DNA of 64,000 nucleotides from an uncultured Ignavibacteriales bacterium (GCA_903929035.1 CAIYTF010000002.1:20064-84063); one strand, 5' to 3'. Shown: positions 53,761 to 63,763, counted from the stretch's first letter. Notes: generated by a model not told the origin, from the sequence alone. A program made the numbers and translations.

Positions 53761-54957
53761 TTATCCGATAACTTTCTTAAACTTCGCGAACTGCTCCCCA
53801 ATTCCGCGGTATGCCTTTTCTAGTATTTGTTCATTCGGAAGGAACACCACTCTGAAGTGTCGTGTTCCAGGCAATTGACCGAATCCGCTGCCGGGTACAA
53901 CCACAACTCCGGTTTCTTGCAAAAGCTGTTTTACAAACAACGAATCAGCGTGTTCAGTGTCTAATCGCGGAAAAGCATAAAATGCTCCCTCCGGTTTCAC
54001 GCAGGATATTCCGGGAATTGAATTTAAAAGGGAATATGTCAAATCACGCCGCTTGGTGAGCTTCTGAATTGCATTAACAAGATGAATTTGAGTGCTTTCA
54101 AGGGCAGGTTTAATTCCATACTGCTCAGGATGGTTTGCTGAAAGCCGCGCGCGCAAAATTTTATTGATTGCTTCAATATATGACCGCAAATTTTGTTCCT
54201 GACCACTCACAATTCCCCATCCGATGCGGAATCCAGGTACAAAGTAGTTTTTTGAAAGTCCGCCAAAAGTAATGCAGGAAACATCTTTGTTCAGAGATGC
54301 AATTGAAATGTGTTTCTTCCCATCAAGCAGCAATTTATCGTAGATTTCATCAGAAAATATTACAAGATTGTACCGCAGGGCCAAGTCCGCTATTTGTTTA
54401 AGAATTTCCAATGAATATATCGCCCCTGTTGGGTTATTCGGATTTATAAGAACAATGGCGCGGGTTTTATCGTTAATCTTAGATTTTATATCCTCAATAT
54501 TCGGCATCCATTTGTTCTCTTCGTCAAGATAATACGGGTTTTCGATTGCCCGCAGTTTAGAAGAAATTGCTGAATAAATCGGATATCCGGGCATAGGCGT
54601 GAGGACATTCTCACCTTCATTCACCAATGCTCCAAGGCAAATCTCGATTGCCTCGCTCGCTCCTGTTGTAACGAAAATATCTTTTATATTATCAATGCCT
54701 TTACGATGCGCTTCACCTTCAATCGCTTTAGTGGCTTCTTTAATACCTGAAGATGGTGCATAACCATTGTAATTACTCAACATCGCTTTATAGGTGGCTT
54801 CAATAATGTGTTTCGGCGGCTCAAAATCGAAAAGATTCGGATCGCCAATATTGAGATATAGTATTTCTTTTCCGCTCTTGGCAACCTCATCTGCCAAAAC
54901 AACAATATCGCGAACCGCGTATGCAATGTTTTCCGTACGAATAGCCGGCTGAATCAT
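53761..54957 (-). CDS. PLP-dependent aminotransferase (AspC/AlaC type)
   Basis: The 398-residue fold-type I aminotransferase has ITFGGLSKNYFVPGFRIGWG near residue 235 with the cofactor-binding lysine (SKNY), NPNNPTGAIYSLEILKQIAD near 170 and ASEAIEICLGALVNEGENVL near 105. These match the alanine/aspartate aminotransferase family of class I. AlaC and aspartate-type enzymes cannot be told apart here. I use the ATG at 54957 over a TTG four codons earlier. It forms an operon with the small ORF and acpS. Confidence 0.9.
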   Translation of the reverse strand: MIQPAIRTENIAYAVRDIVVLADEVAKSGKEILYLNIGDPNLFDFEPPKHIIEATYKAMLSNYNGYAPSSGIKEATKAIEGEAHRKGIDNIKDIFVTTGASEAIEICLGALVNEGENVLTPMPGYPIYSAISSKLRAIENPYYLDEENKWMPNIEDIKSKINDKTRAIVLINPNNPTGAIYSLEILKQIADLALRYNLVIFSDEIYDKLLLDGKKHISIASLNKDVSCITFGGLSKNYFVPGFRIGWGIVSGQEQNLRSYIEAINKILRARLSANHPEQYGIKPALESTQIHLVNAIQKLTKRRDLTYSLLNSIPGISCVKPEGAFYAFPRLDTEHADSLFVKQLLQETGVVVVPGSGFGQLPGTRHFRVVFLPNEQILEKAYRGIGEQFAKFKKVIG

Positions 54958-54969
54958 AATTATGTCCAA

Positions 54970-55313
54970 AAATTAATAAAAACTAATGATAAAATTTAAG
55001 AATAAAAAAGGAAAGAATTGCAGGGAAAATTTGCGCCTGTCAAAATCCATTACTTTTACTCACGCGTTGTTATCAGGTATTTATTAGCCGCTTATTTCAT
55101 TTTTGATTCACCTCACGGGGATGTGAACTTCTTCGGTATCTGTTCCAATCTGCTTTTTGCTGTTTCATACAATGAGTTCACTCAAAATTGGGCTAACTCA
55201 AGGAAATGGTACTTTATTTCAGCACATAATTCTCTTAATTTTCGTTCGCAAAAACGCCCTATTTTTTGTAAATTACAACTTCATTTACAAATTAACAGCA
55301 GTACAAAAATTAT
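54970..55313. other. Gene-free divergent promoter region
   Basis: Between the divergent aminotransferase and alaS genes, 344 bases carry no convincing gene. One plus-strand frame is open for 99 codons but shows no domain, low-complexity composition and no start signal. An imperfect hairpin TTCACCTC...GATGTGAA is visible near 55103. Both genes must have their promoters here; no box could be assigned. Confidence 0.5.
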
Positions 55314-57902
55314 ATGACTTCAAGCGAAATTCGCCGGCAATTTTTTGAATTCTTTCAAAGTAAAAATCACAAAATAGTCCAGGGCGGTCCAGTTGTTCCT
55401 TTTGAGGACCCGACCCTTATGTTCACCAATGCCGGTATGAACCAGTTCAAGGATGTGTTCCTTGGTGTCGGTAAGCGCGATTATACGCGCGCGGCAAATA
55501 CGCAGAAATGTATCCGCGTCAGCGGCAAGCATAACGATCTTGAAGAAGTGGGATTCGATACATATCACCACACCTTATTTGAAATGCTCGGCAACTGGTC
55601 ATTTGGGGATTATTATAAAGCCGAAGCAATTGAGTGGGCGTGGGAACTCCTCACCAATGTCTGGAAACTCCCTAAAGAACGCCTCTATGCAACTGTCTAT
55701 CGCACCGATGATGAATCAATTGAATTATGGAAAACCAAAACCGATATTAATCCCGCGCACATACTAAAGTTCGATGAGAAAGATAATTTTTGGGAAATGG
55801 GAGAAACAGGTCCTTGCGGTCCCTGCTCTGAAATTCACATCAACCTTACCGATGATTACGATAATCCCAAATACGTTAACACCGGCACTCCTGAATGTAT
55901 TGAAATATGGAACCTGGTTTTCATTCAATATAACCGCGATCAAAACGGTGTCCTGCACGAACTTCCGTCTAAACACGTTGATACCGGAATGGGATTTGAA
56001 CGACTTGTAGCTGTAATGCAAAATAAGTCGTCTAATTATGATACCGATGTTTTTATGCCTCTAATTAATCAAATCACCGAATACTCAGGAATTCCTTATT
56101 TGACCGATGAAGATAAAATTTCTACGCGGGTTATTGCCGATCACATCCGCACGCTTTCTTTCGCGATTGCTGATGGTGTTGTCCCCGGAAATGAAGGAAG
56201 AGGATACGTTTTACGCCGTATTCTTCGCAGGGCTGCACGCTATGGAAGAAAGTTGAATCTAAAAGAACCGTTCTTATATAAGCTGGTCGATATTCTCTCC
56301 TCAACAATGGGCGATGTATTCCCTGAAATTACCGCCAAACTAGAATTAGTAAAAAAAGTTATCCGCTCCGAAGAAGAAAGCTTTAACAGAACTCTTGACC
56401 GCGGTATGGAAAAATTTGCCGAAATTGCAGCAGCCTTGCGTGCATCCGAAAATATGGTTGTTCCCGGGAGCGATGCTTTTAAATTATATGACACATTCGG
56501 ATTCCCTCTCGATTTAACACAGGTGCTCGCCCGTGAAAGCGGCTTTACTGTTGATGAAGCAGGATTTACCGAATTAATGAAAGAACAGCGCGATCGCGCC
56601 CGTGCTGCAACTAAGGATAAAACAATTAACGTGCAGGTGCAGATAAACAACCTCGATGACTTTGCGCTTGAAGGGAAAGATAAAACAATTTTTACAGGTC
56701 ATACCGAGTTGTCTTCAAAATCTATCATCATCGGAAAGAAAAAAGATGCCGTGCTCGATTTAATAATTCTTGATAAATCTCCATTTTATGTTGAAGCAGG
56801 CGGACAAATAGATGATACGGGCACTATCGCCATCGGAGATTGGCAGCTCGAAGTTGTTGATGTAACCAAGATAAACAATACCACCGTACACGTTATTAAA
56901 AACGATTCTGATTTTGCATTGGAAACAGGAATGGAAGTTCTTGCCGCGGTAGATTCCAAACGGCGGTGGGATATAACCCGTAATCACTCCGCGACACATT
57001 TTTTACATAGTGCTTTGCAAAAAATATTGGGAAGTCACGTTCAGCAGGCAGGTTCGTACGTTGGGCCTGATCGTTTTCGATTTGATTTCAGCCACTTCTC
57101 TAAAGTCAGCGAATCGGAATTAACCGATATTGAAATATTAGTAAATGAAGAACTGCGTAAAAATATTCCACTGCAGCATCACCGTGATATGCCGTTTGAA
57201 GAGGCAAAGTTGATAGGTGCAAAAATGTTCTTCGGCGATAAATACGGTGACTTTGTAAATGTCGTGCAGTTCGGTGATTTTTCTATAGAGTTTTGCGGAG
57301 GAACTCATACACAAAATTCTTCGCAAATAGGACTGATCAAAATTGTAAGTGAAGCCTCCATATCCAGCGGCATCAGGCGTATTGAAGGTGTTTCAGGTGC
57401 AGGCGTGGAGAAGTATCTAACTGCACAAATTGAAAAAGGAAAACAGGCACAGCAGCATATTGATGAGCTGATAGACCAAAAGAAAAAGCTTGAGAAAGAA
57501 CTTCAAAAAGCGCGGTTCAAAGATAAGATTGCATCACTTGATATTTTAATTTCATCAGCAAAAAAAATTGGTAATATACCCTTTATTACAGGTAAAATAT
57601 CAGCTGAATCAAACGAAGAAATGCTGTCGTTCGGTACAGAACTTCGCGCTAAGATTAAATCGGGAATCGGACTGCTAATCTCGGAAATTGACGGGAAAGT
57701 TGGTTTGGTTTGCGCGGTTACTGACGACTTGATAAAAGAGAAAAAACTGAATGCCGGTAAAATTGTCGGCGATATTGCAAAACTTCTCGGCGGTGGCGGC
57801 GGCGGAAAACCGCAGGTTGCAACTGCCGGAGCAAAGGATATTACAAAAATTGATTTTGCTTTATCAGAAGCACCAAAGATAATTTCAGGGTATCTTGAGT
57901 GA
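55314..57902 (+). CDS. alaS: Alanine-tRNA ligase
   Basis: The 862-residue protein has all domains of AlaRS. The catalytic core has TFTNAGMNQ-type motif 1 (LMFTNAGMNQFKDVF near residue 33), HHTLFEMLGNWSFGDYY near 82 and GYVLRRILRRAARYG near 300. The editing domain has HSATHFLHSALQ near 560 and EFCGGTHTQNSSQIG near 660. The C-terminal DHHA1 region has LLGGGGGGKPQVATAGAKD near 825. Full length, no truncation. The ATG overlaps no other gene. Confidence 0.97.
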   Translation: MTSSEIRRQFFEFFQSKNHKIVQGGPVVPFEDPTLMFTNAGMNQFKDVFLGVGKRDYTRAANTQKCIRVSGKHNDLEEVGFDTYHHTLFEMLGNWSFGDYYKAEAIEWAWELLTNVWKLPKERLYATVYRTDDESIELWKTKTDINPAHILKFDEKDNFWEMGETGPCGPCSEIHINLTDDYDNPKYVNTGTPECIEIWNLVFIQYNRDQNGVLHELPSKHVDTGMGFERLVAVMQNKSSNYDTDVFMPLINQITEYSGIPYLTDEDKISTRVIADHIRTLSFAIADGVVPGNEGRGYVLRRILRRAARYGRKLNLKEPFLYKLVDILSSTMGDVFPEITAKLELVKKVIRSEEESFNRTLDRGMEKFAEIAAALRASENMVVPGSDAFKLYDTFGFPLDLTQVLARESGFTVDEAGFTELMKEQRDRARAATKDKTINVQVQINNLDDFALEGKDKTIFTGHTELSSKSIIIGKKKDAVLDLIILDKSPFYVEAGGQIDDTGTIAIGDWQLEVVDVTKINNTTVHVIKNDSDFALETGMEVLAAVDSKRRWDITRNHSATHFLHSALQKILGSHVQQAGSYVGPDRFRFDFSHFSKVSESELTDIEILVNEELRKNIPLQHHRDMPFEEAKLIGAKMFFGDKYGDFVNVVQFGDFSIEFCGGTHTQNSSQIGLIKIVSEASISSGIRRIEGVSGAGVEKYLTAQIEKGKQAQQHIDELIDQKKKLEKELQKARFKDKIASLDILISSAKKIGNIPFITGKISAESNEEMLSFGTELRAKIKSGIGLLISEIDGKVGLVCAVTDDLIKEKKLNAGKIVGDIAKLLGGGGGGKPQVATAGAKDITKIDFALSEAPKIISGYLE

Positions 57903-57914
57903 TTGAATTGTCTG

Positions 57915-57986
57915 AATCACGGATTTAGCTTCCTGAAATTAACAATTGACAATTTACCATTAACAATTATTATTTAATCCGTGATT
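57915..57986 (+). repeat. Inverted repeat with AACAATT-rich spacer
   Basis: AATCACGGATT (57915-57925) and AATCCGTGATT (57976-57986) are perfect complements. The 50-base spacer is built of repeated TTAACAATT/ACAATT units. It lies between convergent alaS and the membrane protein gene, where a bidirectional terminator is expected, but no T run follows. Confidence 0.55.
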
Positions 57987-57999
57987 ATGACAAGTACAC

Positions 58000-59427
58000 T
58001 CACTTGCTTTGCAGCAGCACCAATCGTTTCTTCAAGTCCGCATTCCCCGTCTCCCTTATCAGGTTAATCTTACCCCATAGCTGGAAAACATAAAAATTGT
58101 ACATCTCCTTATTCATAATGAAATATCCGTTATGCACGGTTTCAATGAAATTTGTTAATTTCTCCGCCGAATATCGTGAGGTATCAATCCAAAGTCGTTC
58201 AAAAGAACTTGAGGGTTTATTACTAAGCACTTCAACCCTGTTTTCAGCACACAAAATTCGCGCATTGTCCGGCAGGGCGTTCACTTTTTCAATTATTTGC
58301 ATACTGTCGCTCATCACGGTTTCAGTATGCTTTTCCCATATCCCTAATGCAAATATAATAAGCAATATATGAGTTATGACAACTGCTGTCACCACTTTCT
58401 TTCGGCGGGATTTTCCCGGAATACTTCTATCAATGCAGCCGGAAACGCCTTCCTTAATGCACAAAGCGAAAAACGGGAGCAGCACCGTGAAATGCCTGTA
58501 TAGCCCTAATGAATATCTAAGCCACCACGCTAATGAAATAAAGAGCAGGCAGGAAAGCGAGGCAAATCCCAAAAGCGAATATTTTCGCATCGCGCTAATA
58601 AACCCGCGATATGCAAAAATGAGAAAAAGTCCGCCGGCAAGTAATGGTATATATAGAATGTAAAATGACGCGTCAAACAAAACCTGCACCGCCTGCATAA
58701 AGTATTCCGGACGTACATCTGTATATGTATCGGCAAATTGTTTTGTCCTGCTTATGAAGGAAAAAGCTTCGTTCTGATATGCATACCGCATATAAAGCCA
58801 CAGAAAAATCATTAGTATTGGTAAAAACGAAATCTCGGCTGTCTGCTTAATCTTGCCGCTGAATGCTGGCACGGTGAGAATAAAATATATGCATATCCCA
58901 GCGAGCATTGCTGCAGCTTCATACCGGACAAGGCAGGCAGCTCCAAACGGAATTGATGCCAAAAGATATTTATCCTGCATCGCCAAATATACTCCGGAAA
59001 TTATCAGCAAAGTGAAAAACGCCTCAGGTTCCGCTGATGATGCACTCAAAAAAGCAGTCGGCATAAAGAAGAGCAGCGCGGTAAGCCAAACTTTTTTATT
59101 ATTCAACTTACCTTCACCTGTAATTCTTTTTTGTTCCAAGAGTTTTCCTGTCAAATAAACAACAAGCATCCAACAAAGGACTGAAAAAAACCTTACCGCG
59201 GTAAATCCTGCACCGGCTTTGATAAACAGAACCAATACATAATGATAAAGCGGCAGCCAAACCCAGTGCGTGCTCAAGTTCATAGCATCAACGGAAAGCA
59301 GCCTTCCCGCGACAAAATGAACGTATCCATCCAAATCAGGGTCTGCTACATTGGTTATATATATAATCTGAACAATTAAGAATGAAACATACAATAAAAT
59401 AAGGATTTTCTTGGCAGTCACTAACAA
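58000..59427 (-). CDS. GT-C type membrane glycosyltransferase candidate
   Basis: The 475-residue protein has about ten hydrophobic helices. A first-loop DPDLDGYVHFVAGRLL segment near residue 28 fits the acidic motif that GT-C mannosyl-type transferases (PMT/ArnT/GT39/GT83 and DUF2029) use near the first transmembrane segment. Repeated blocks such as AAMLAGICIYFILTVPAF and LLGFASLSCLLFISLAWWL are membrane helices. It could transfer a lipid-linked sugar to surface molecules, possibly served by the glycan island; substrate unknown. It does not overlap other genes. Confidence 0.7.
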   Translation of the reverse strand: MLVTAKKILILLYVSFLIVQIIYITNVADPDLDGYVHFVAGRLLSVDAMNLSTHWVWLPLYHYVLVLFIKAGAGFTAVRFFSVLCWMLVVYLTGKLLEQKRITGEGKLNNKKVWLTALLFFMPTAFLSASSAEPEAFFTLLIISGVYLAMQDKYLLASIPFGAACLVRYEAAAMLAGICIYFILTVPAFSGKIKQTAEISFLPILMIFLWLYMRYAYQNEAFSFISRTKQFADTYTDVRPEYFMQAVQVLFDASFYILYIPLLAGGLFLIFAYRGFISAMRKYSLLGFASLSCLLFISLAWWLRYSLGLYRHFTVLLPFFALCIKEGVSGCIDRSIPGKSRRKKVVTAVVITHILLIIFALGIWEKHTETVMSDSMQIIEKVNALPDNARILCAENRVEVLSNKPSSSFERLWIDTSRYSAEKLTNFIETVHNGYFIMNKEMYNFYVFQLWGKINLIRETGNADLKKRLVLLQSK

Positions 59428-59453
59428 TAATTTCTGAAGAGATTCGTGTTAAG

Positions 59454-59488
59454 AAAAAAAAGCACGAAAGTTGTTACTCTCGTGCTTT
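59454..59488 (-). terminator. Rho-independent terminator of tRNA-Lys
   Basis: On the minus strand AAAGCACGA pairs with TCGTGCTTT around a 12-base loop and is followed by a T run. It starts five bases after the tRNA and should end its transcript. Confidence 0.8.
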
Positions 59489-59492
59489 CGTT

Positions 59493-59568
59493 TGGTGCAC
59501 CCTGCGGGACTCGAACCCGCGACAAATAGATTAAGAGTCTACTGCTCTACCAACTGAGCTAAGGATGC
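59493..59568 (-). tRNA. tRNA-Lys (anticodon CTT)
   Basis: The minus strand shows a full cloverleaf. The acceptor GCATCCT pairs with AGGGTGC (one T-G pair), the D arm contains AGCTCAGTTGGTAGAGCA, the anticodon loop is CTCTTAA, and the T arm GCGGG-TTCGAGT-CCCGC is perfect. The discriminator is A and CCA is encoded. Confidence 0.96.
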
Positions 59569-59724
59569 GGGGTAAAATTACGGAATTTTTGGAAAGTGGC
59601 AAAATATGAATTGGCACTAAAAGAGTAAAATTTGCTATTTAATAAAAAATATTGCACATTATAGTTGTATTTCTAAAAAAACAATATTCTGTTATAATTT
59701 CATTCATAATCAATTGGAGAACCA

Positions 59725-62700
59725 ATGTCAAAGAAACTAATGATATTAATAGTATTGCTGTTTAACCTTGCACTATTTGCACAGGCAGCAGTCAATATAC
59801 CTATCACGGTTAGTGATACGACCGGCGTGAGTACAATCCTATCATTCGGATTGACACCAACTGCAACCGATGGAATTGATGCATCCCTAGGTGAAGCACC
59901 GCTTCCTCCTTTACCGCCTACCGGTGTATTTGATGCGCGGTTTTTAATCCCGAGTACAACAGATGCATCTCTAAATGATTATCGTCAGGGAACAGCATCA
60001 AACTTTACGGGAACAAAAGTTCACACGCTGCAATATCAAGTTGGACTCGGTACAAAAATAACACTTTCTTGGAATCTTCCTGCCGGAGTTACCGGGCGGT
60101 TGCAGGATTTTATTACCGGAACTTTGATTGATGTTTCGATGGCAACCGGAGCAGGTAGTTATGTTGTTACTAATCCGGGTGCATTTAGTAAACTTCAAAT
60201 GACAATTACATATAATTTAGGCAATATTGTTACTATACCTGCAGCCCCGACATTGTTGACGCCTGAAAATAATTCAATAGGCACAGCAACCTCGACAAAT
60301 TTAGCGTGGAGGAAATCAATTGGGGCAGATAAATATACTGTTCAGCTTTCAACGAATAGCAGCTTTACTTATTTCCTGGTTAATGACACGAATATTGTTG
60401 ATACTATAAAAGCAATAAGCGGATTAACAAACGGTACTGTTTATTATTGGAGAGTAAATGCCCGTAATAGCGCGGGGACAAGTACATTCTCAAGTGTTAA
60501 TAATTTTACGACATTAACTGCAAGCTCTGCAGTTGTTAATATCCCTATTACTATATCCGATCTTGCGGGTGGCAGCAAGACTATGTTTTTTGGATTAGAC
60601 CCCGCGGCAACGGATGGTTTGGATATCGGGTTGGGTGAAGCACCGCTTCCTCCTTTACCGCCTACCGGTGTATTTGATGCGAGGTTTTTAATGCCGAATA
60701 CAACGGATGCATCTCTTAGCGACTATCGTTATGGAACCACAACTTTTAACGGCTCAAAAGTTCATCAAATACAGTTCCAACTTGGCACAGGAACAAATAT
60801 AACACTTTCTTGGAATTTGCCTGCAGGTGTTACAGGATTGCTTCAGGATGTTGTTACCGGAAATTTAATTAATGTTCAAATGAACGGCGCGGGAAGTTAT
60901 GTTGTTACTAACCCGAGTTCATTCAATAAACTCCAAATGACAATTACATATAATTTAGGAGGAACAGTAACAGTTCCTCCTGTTCCTGTTCTTGCAACAC
61001 CTGCAAACAATGCAACCGGTCAGCCAACAAGCTTGAACTTGACTTGGAATGCCTCATCAGGCGCGACAAGTTACCGCGTACAGCTCGCGACAGATACAGC
61101 ATTTTCAAATTTAATTATTAATGATTCGACTGTCACTTCAACAAGTAAAGCAGTTGGTCCATTAGCGAACAACACGGTATATTATTGGAGAGTAAATGCC
61201 AAGAACAGCACGGGAGTGAGTGCTTTCACTTCTGCATTTTCCTTTACAACAATAGCCGGAGTTACAGGAGTTTCTGTAAATATTCCAATTACGGTAACTG
61301 ATACGACAGGCGTTAGTAAAACCCTATTTTTTGGATTAGACCCAAATGCAACTGATGGGATAGATGCATCATTAGGTGAAGCACCATTACCGCCGCTTCC
61401 TCCTGCAGGGGTATTTGATGCACGGTTTTTAATACCCGCTATTACAGATGCATCTCTGAAAGATTTCCGTCATGGAAGTACAACATTCAACGGAACAAAA
61501 GTTCATCAAATGCAGTTCCAAGTAGGAACAGGGACAAAAATAACATTGTCTTGGAATCTTCCTGCTGGTGTTACAGGTATATTGCAGGATGTTGTTACCG
61601 GAACTTTGATTAATGTTACGATGGCAACAGGAGCAGGCAGTTATGTTGTTACTAACCCGGGTATTTTTAATAAACTTAATATGACAATCAAGTATAGCTT
61701 TGATGTACCGATTATCGCGTCACCGACTTTATTATCCCCTGTAAATAATTCAGTTTCTATGGATACAGTACAGACCTTGTATTGGAAGTCCGCGGGCGAG
61801 GCTAATGTTACAGGGTATAGAGTCCAGTTAGCAAAGACCGCGGATTTCGCGAGTCCGGAAATTGACGACACTATGAGCGTAACTTATAAACGTGTAGCAG
61901 GACTTTCTCGCGGCACCGATTATTACTGGCGGGCATTATCGCGTCATAGCGATGGTTTATCAACTGCATTTTCCATTCCTTGGAAGTTTACAACTGCAGC
62001 AAGTACAGCGATTACTATGAAGCTAAAAAATGTTTCCTCTGTAAACTTGGGAGACAGCCTGGTTATTCCAATCGTGGTTAGTAACTTCAACAATATTGGT
62101 TCATTTACACTTAAAATTGTATTTGACACGACAAAGTTGAAATTTGTTACAGCTCTGAACTGGAACAGCAGTTTCGTATTAGGGTCTGCAGGTGTTAACA
62201 ACGGAGTATTAGTTATAGCGTGGGATGATCTTACAGCAGGAAATCTCCCGTCAGGAAAACTCGTTGATCTAAAGTTTAAATATCTTGGTTCAACATCTTT
62301 ACCGGTAGCGGTTTCATTCAATACGGCACTTTGTGAAGTTACCGATAATAATGGAACTCCCATTCAATTGGCATATACGAATGCTTCGATTGGAAACGGT
62401 TCGGATATTAACGGTCAGCTATTGTATCACGCCCTGCTTTCGGCAACCCCGCCTCCCCAATCTGTATTAAACAATGTACCGCTTCAACTCTTTAATAATA
62501 ATAGTGTATTGGTTGATACTACTTCAACCAATGGCAGCGGAGAATTTCATTTCCTTAACTGTACCGATAATGTATATCAGGTTAAAGTGAACAGCCCGAT
62601 TCAATGGGGCGGAGTTACATCCAATGATGCATTACAACTGCGCAGGTACTTGGTTGGGCAAATCGTGATTGATTCAATGCTGCAAAGAGCCGGTGATGTA

Positions 62701-63585
62701 AATCACTCCGGTTCGCTTACTAGCGCGGACGCGCTGCTTATCAGGCGGAGGCTTGTCGGGCTGGTATCAGCATTTAGTATCCCTGACTGGGTATATTCTG
62801 ACACTGTCATAATTGTTAACGGGTCTTCGGTAACAAATACTATTACTGCTGTATGTGCCGGTGACGTTAACTCGAGCTATGTCCCAACTTTATTGGCAAA
62901 ATCAGCTGATATTGTAACATTATCCCCCGATGGCAGGAAAATAAATTGGGATAATAAATTAGTGGAATTCCCGATTAGAACTAATGCTCAATACCCGATT
63001 GGTGCTGTGACCTTGATTATTAATTACGATGTATCAATAGGGAATGTTACAAAAGTTGAAACTGTTTTCCCGGGTGCAGATATATCAATCAACAATGGCT
63101 TGGTTAAAATTGCGTGGGATGATATAAATGGTCTCAACATAAATTCCAATGAGCCGATTGTTAAATTGCAGATTAGCGTGAAACAGGACAAAATATTCTC
63201 GCCGGATATGATAGCTCTTGCTCAGGGCTGCGAATTTGCAGATAAAAATGCCAATGTTCAAAAAACCGAACTCTTGTATCCATCGGTAGTCAATAAAATT
63301 CCGTTGGAATTTGGTATTGCTCAAAATTATCCGAATCCTTTTAATCCGAGTACAGCTATTAAGTATAGTTTACCCAAAGAAAGTAACGTGAAAATTGAGA
63401 TATTCAACGGGCTTGGACAGAAAGTTGCTGACGTTGTAAACACGGTTCAGGCAGAAGGCGAATATCAGGCAGTATGGAAAGCCGATGCTTATCCGTCAGG
63501 GCTGTATATGTACTCGATAACTGCCTCGGCTAAGGACGGTTCAAAAACTTTCCGTGAAGTAAGGAAAATGTTATTATTAAAGTAG
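59725..63585 (+). CDS. T9SS-secreted protein with three repeated domains, cohesin and dockerin modules
   Basis: The 1286-residue protein has a signal peptide (LMILIVLLFNLALFAQA) and a long modular chain. Three copies of a 140-residue unit start near residues 23, 270 and 518, each with VNIPIT, LGEAPLPPLPP and GVFDARF blocks, and each is followed by an FnIII-like domain with VYYWRVNA. A cohesin-like domain starts near 762 (LKNVSSVNLGDSLVIPIVVS). Two dockerin-type calcium loops lie near 960-1010 (GGVTSNDALQLRRYLVG, then GDVNHSGSLTSADALLIRRR). A second cohesin-like region follows near 1065, and a T9SS sorting domain from about 1198 (QNYPNPFNPSTAIKYSLP) ends it. GGAG precedes the ATG. Confidence 0.88.
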   Translation: MSKKLMILIVLLFNLALFAQAAVNIPITVSDTTGVSTILSFGLTPTATDGIDASLGEAPLPPLPPTGVFDARFLIPSTTDASLNDYRQGTASNFTGTKVHTLQYQVGLGTKITLSWNLPAGVTGRLQDFITGTLIDVSMATGAGSYVVTNPGAFSKLQMTITYNLGNIVTIPAAPTLLTPENNSIGTATSTNLAWRKSIGADKYTVQLSTNSSFTYFLVNDTNIVDTIKAISGLTNGTVYYWRVNARNSAGTSTFSSVNNFTTLTASSAVVNIPITISDLAGGSKTMFFGLDPAATDGLDIGLGEAPLPPLPPTGVFDARFLMPNTTDASLSDYRYGTTTFNGSKVHQIQFQLGTGTNITLSWNLPAGVTGLLQDVVTGNLINVQMNGAGSYVVTNPSSFNKLQMTITYNLGGTVTVPPVPVLATPANNATGQPTSLNLTWNASSGATSYRVQLATDTAFSNLIINDSTVTSTSKAVGPLANNTVYYWRVNAKNSTGVSAFTSAFSFTTIAGVTGVSVNIPITVTDTTGVSKTLFFGLDPNATDGIDASLGEAPLPPLPPAGVFDARFLIPAITDASLKDFRHGSTTFNGTKVHQMQFQVGTGTKITLSWNLPAGVTGILQDVVTGTLINVTMATGAGSYVVTNPGIFNKLNMTIKYSFDVPIIASPTLLSPVNNSVSMDTVQTLYWKSAGEANVTGYRVQLAKTADFASPEIDDTMSVTYKRVAGLSRGTDYYWRALSRHSDGLSTAFSIPWKFTTAASTAITMKLKNVSSVNLGDSLVIPIVVSNFNNIGSFTLKIVFDTTKLKFVTALNWNSSFVLGSAGVNNGVLVIAWDDLTAGNLPSGKLVDLKFKYLGSTSLPVAVSFNTALCEVTDNNGTPIQLAYTNASIGNGSDINGQLLYHALLSATPPPQSVLNNVPLQLFNNNSVLVDTTSTNGSGEFHFLNCTDNVYQVKVNSPIQWGGVTSNDALQLRRYLVGQIVIDSMLQRAGDVNHSGSLTSADALLIRRRLVGLVSAFSIPDWVYSDTVIIVNGSSVTNTITAVCAGDVNSSYVPTLLAKSADIVTLSPDGRKINWDNKLVEFPIRTNAQYPIGAVTLIINYDVSIGNVTKVETVFPGADISINNGLVKIAWDDINGLNINSNEPIVKLQISVKQDKIFSPDMIALAQGCEFADKNANVQKTELLYPSVVNKIPLEFGIAQNYPNPFNPSTAIKYSLPKESNVKIEIFNGLGQKVADVVNTVQAEGEYQAVWKADAYPSGLYMYSITASAKDGSKTFREVRKMLLLK

Positions 63586-63629
63586 GCTATCTTGAACATT
63601 TGTTTTATTTTTAAATGTTTAAATAGCCT
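63584..63629 (+). terminator. Stem-loop at the stop codon of the secreted protein
   Basis: AGGCTAT (overlapping the TAG stop) pairs with ATAGCCT, and AACATTT with AAATGTT, separated by a small internal loop, with an 11-base T-rich hairpin loop. No downstream T run is present, so it may be a weak terminator or an mRNA 3' stabiliser. Confidence 0.45.
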
Positions 63630-63635
63630 GCTTAT

Positions 63636-63695
63636 TGTCAAAAATACCGGACTGTAAATATTATTATAAATTACTGCATTCCGGTATTTATGACA
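63636..63695 (+). repeat. 16-base near-perfect inverted repeat
   Basis: TGTCAAAAATACCGGA (63636-63651) and TCCGGTATTTATGACA (63680-63695) complement each other at 15 of 16 positions with a 28-base loop. It lies 69 bases before the next secreted-protein gene and may terminate the first transcript or regulate the second. Confidence 0.55.
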
Positions 63696-63763
63696 GGTGT
63701 TTCTTGATCAATAAAAAAACATAATTAGAATTTTTTTTCAACATAATAATTAAGGATAGATTA

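Noticed and set aside
55018..55317. 99-codon open frame before alaS
   Set aside because: No domain, no start signal and low-complexity composition; it overlaps the alaS start and fills a divergent promoter region.
59890..61450. CRISPR-like array suggested by repeated DNA in the secreted protein
   Set aside because: The repeats are in-frame protein domains spaced about 745 bases apart with coding sequence between; no short regular spacers.
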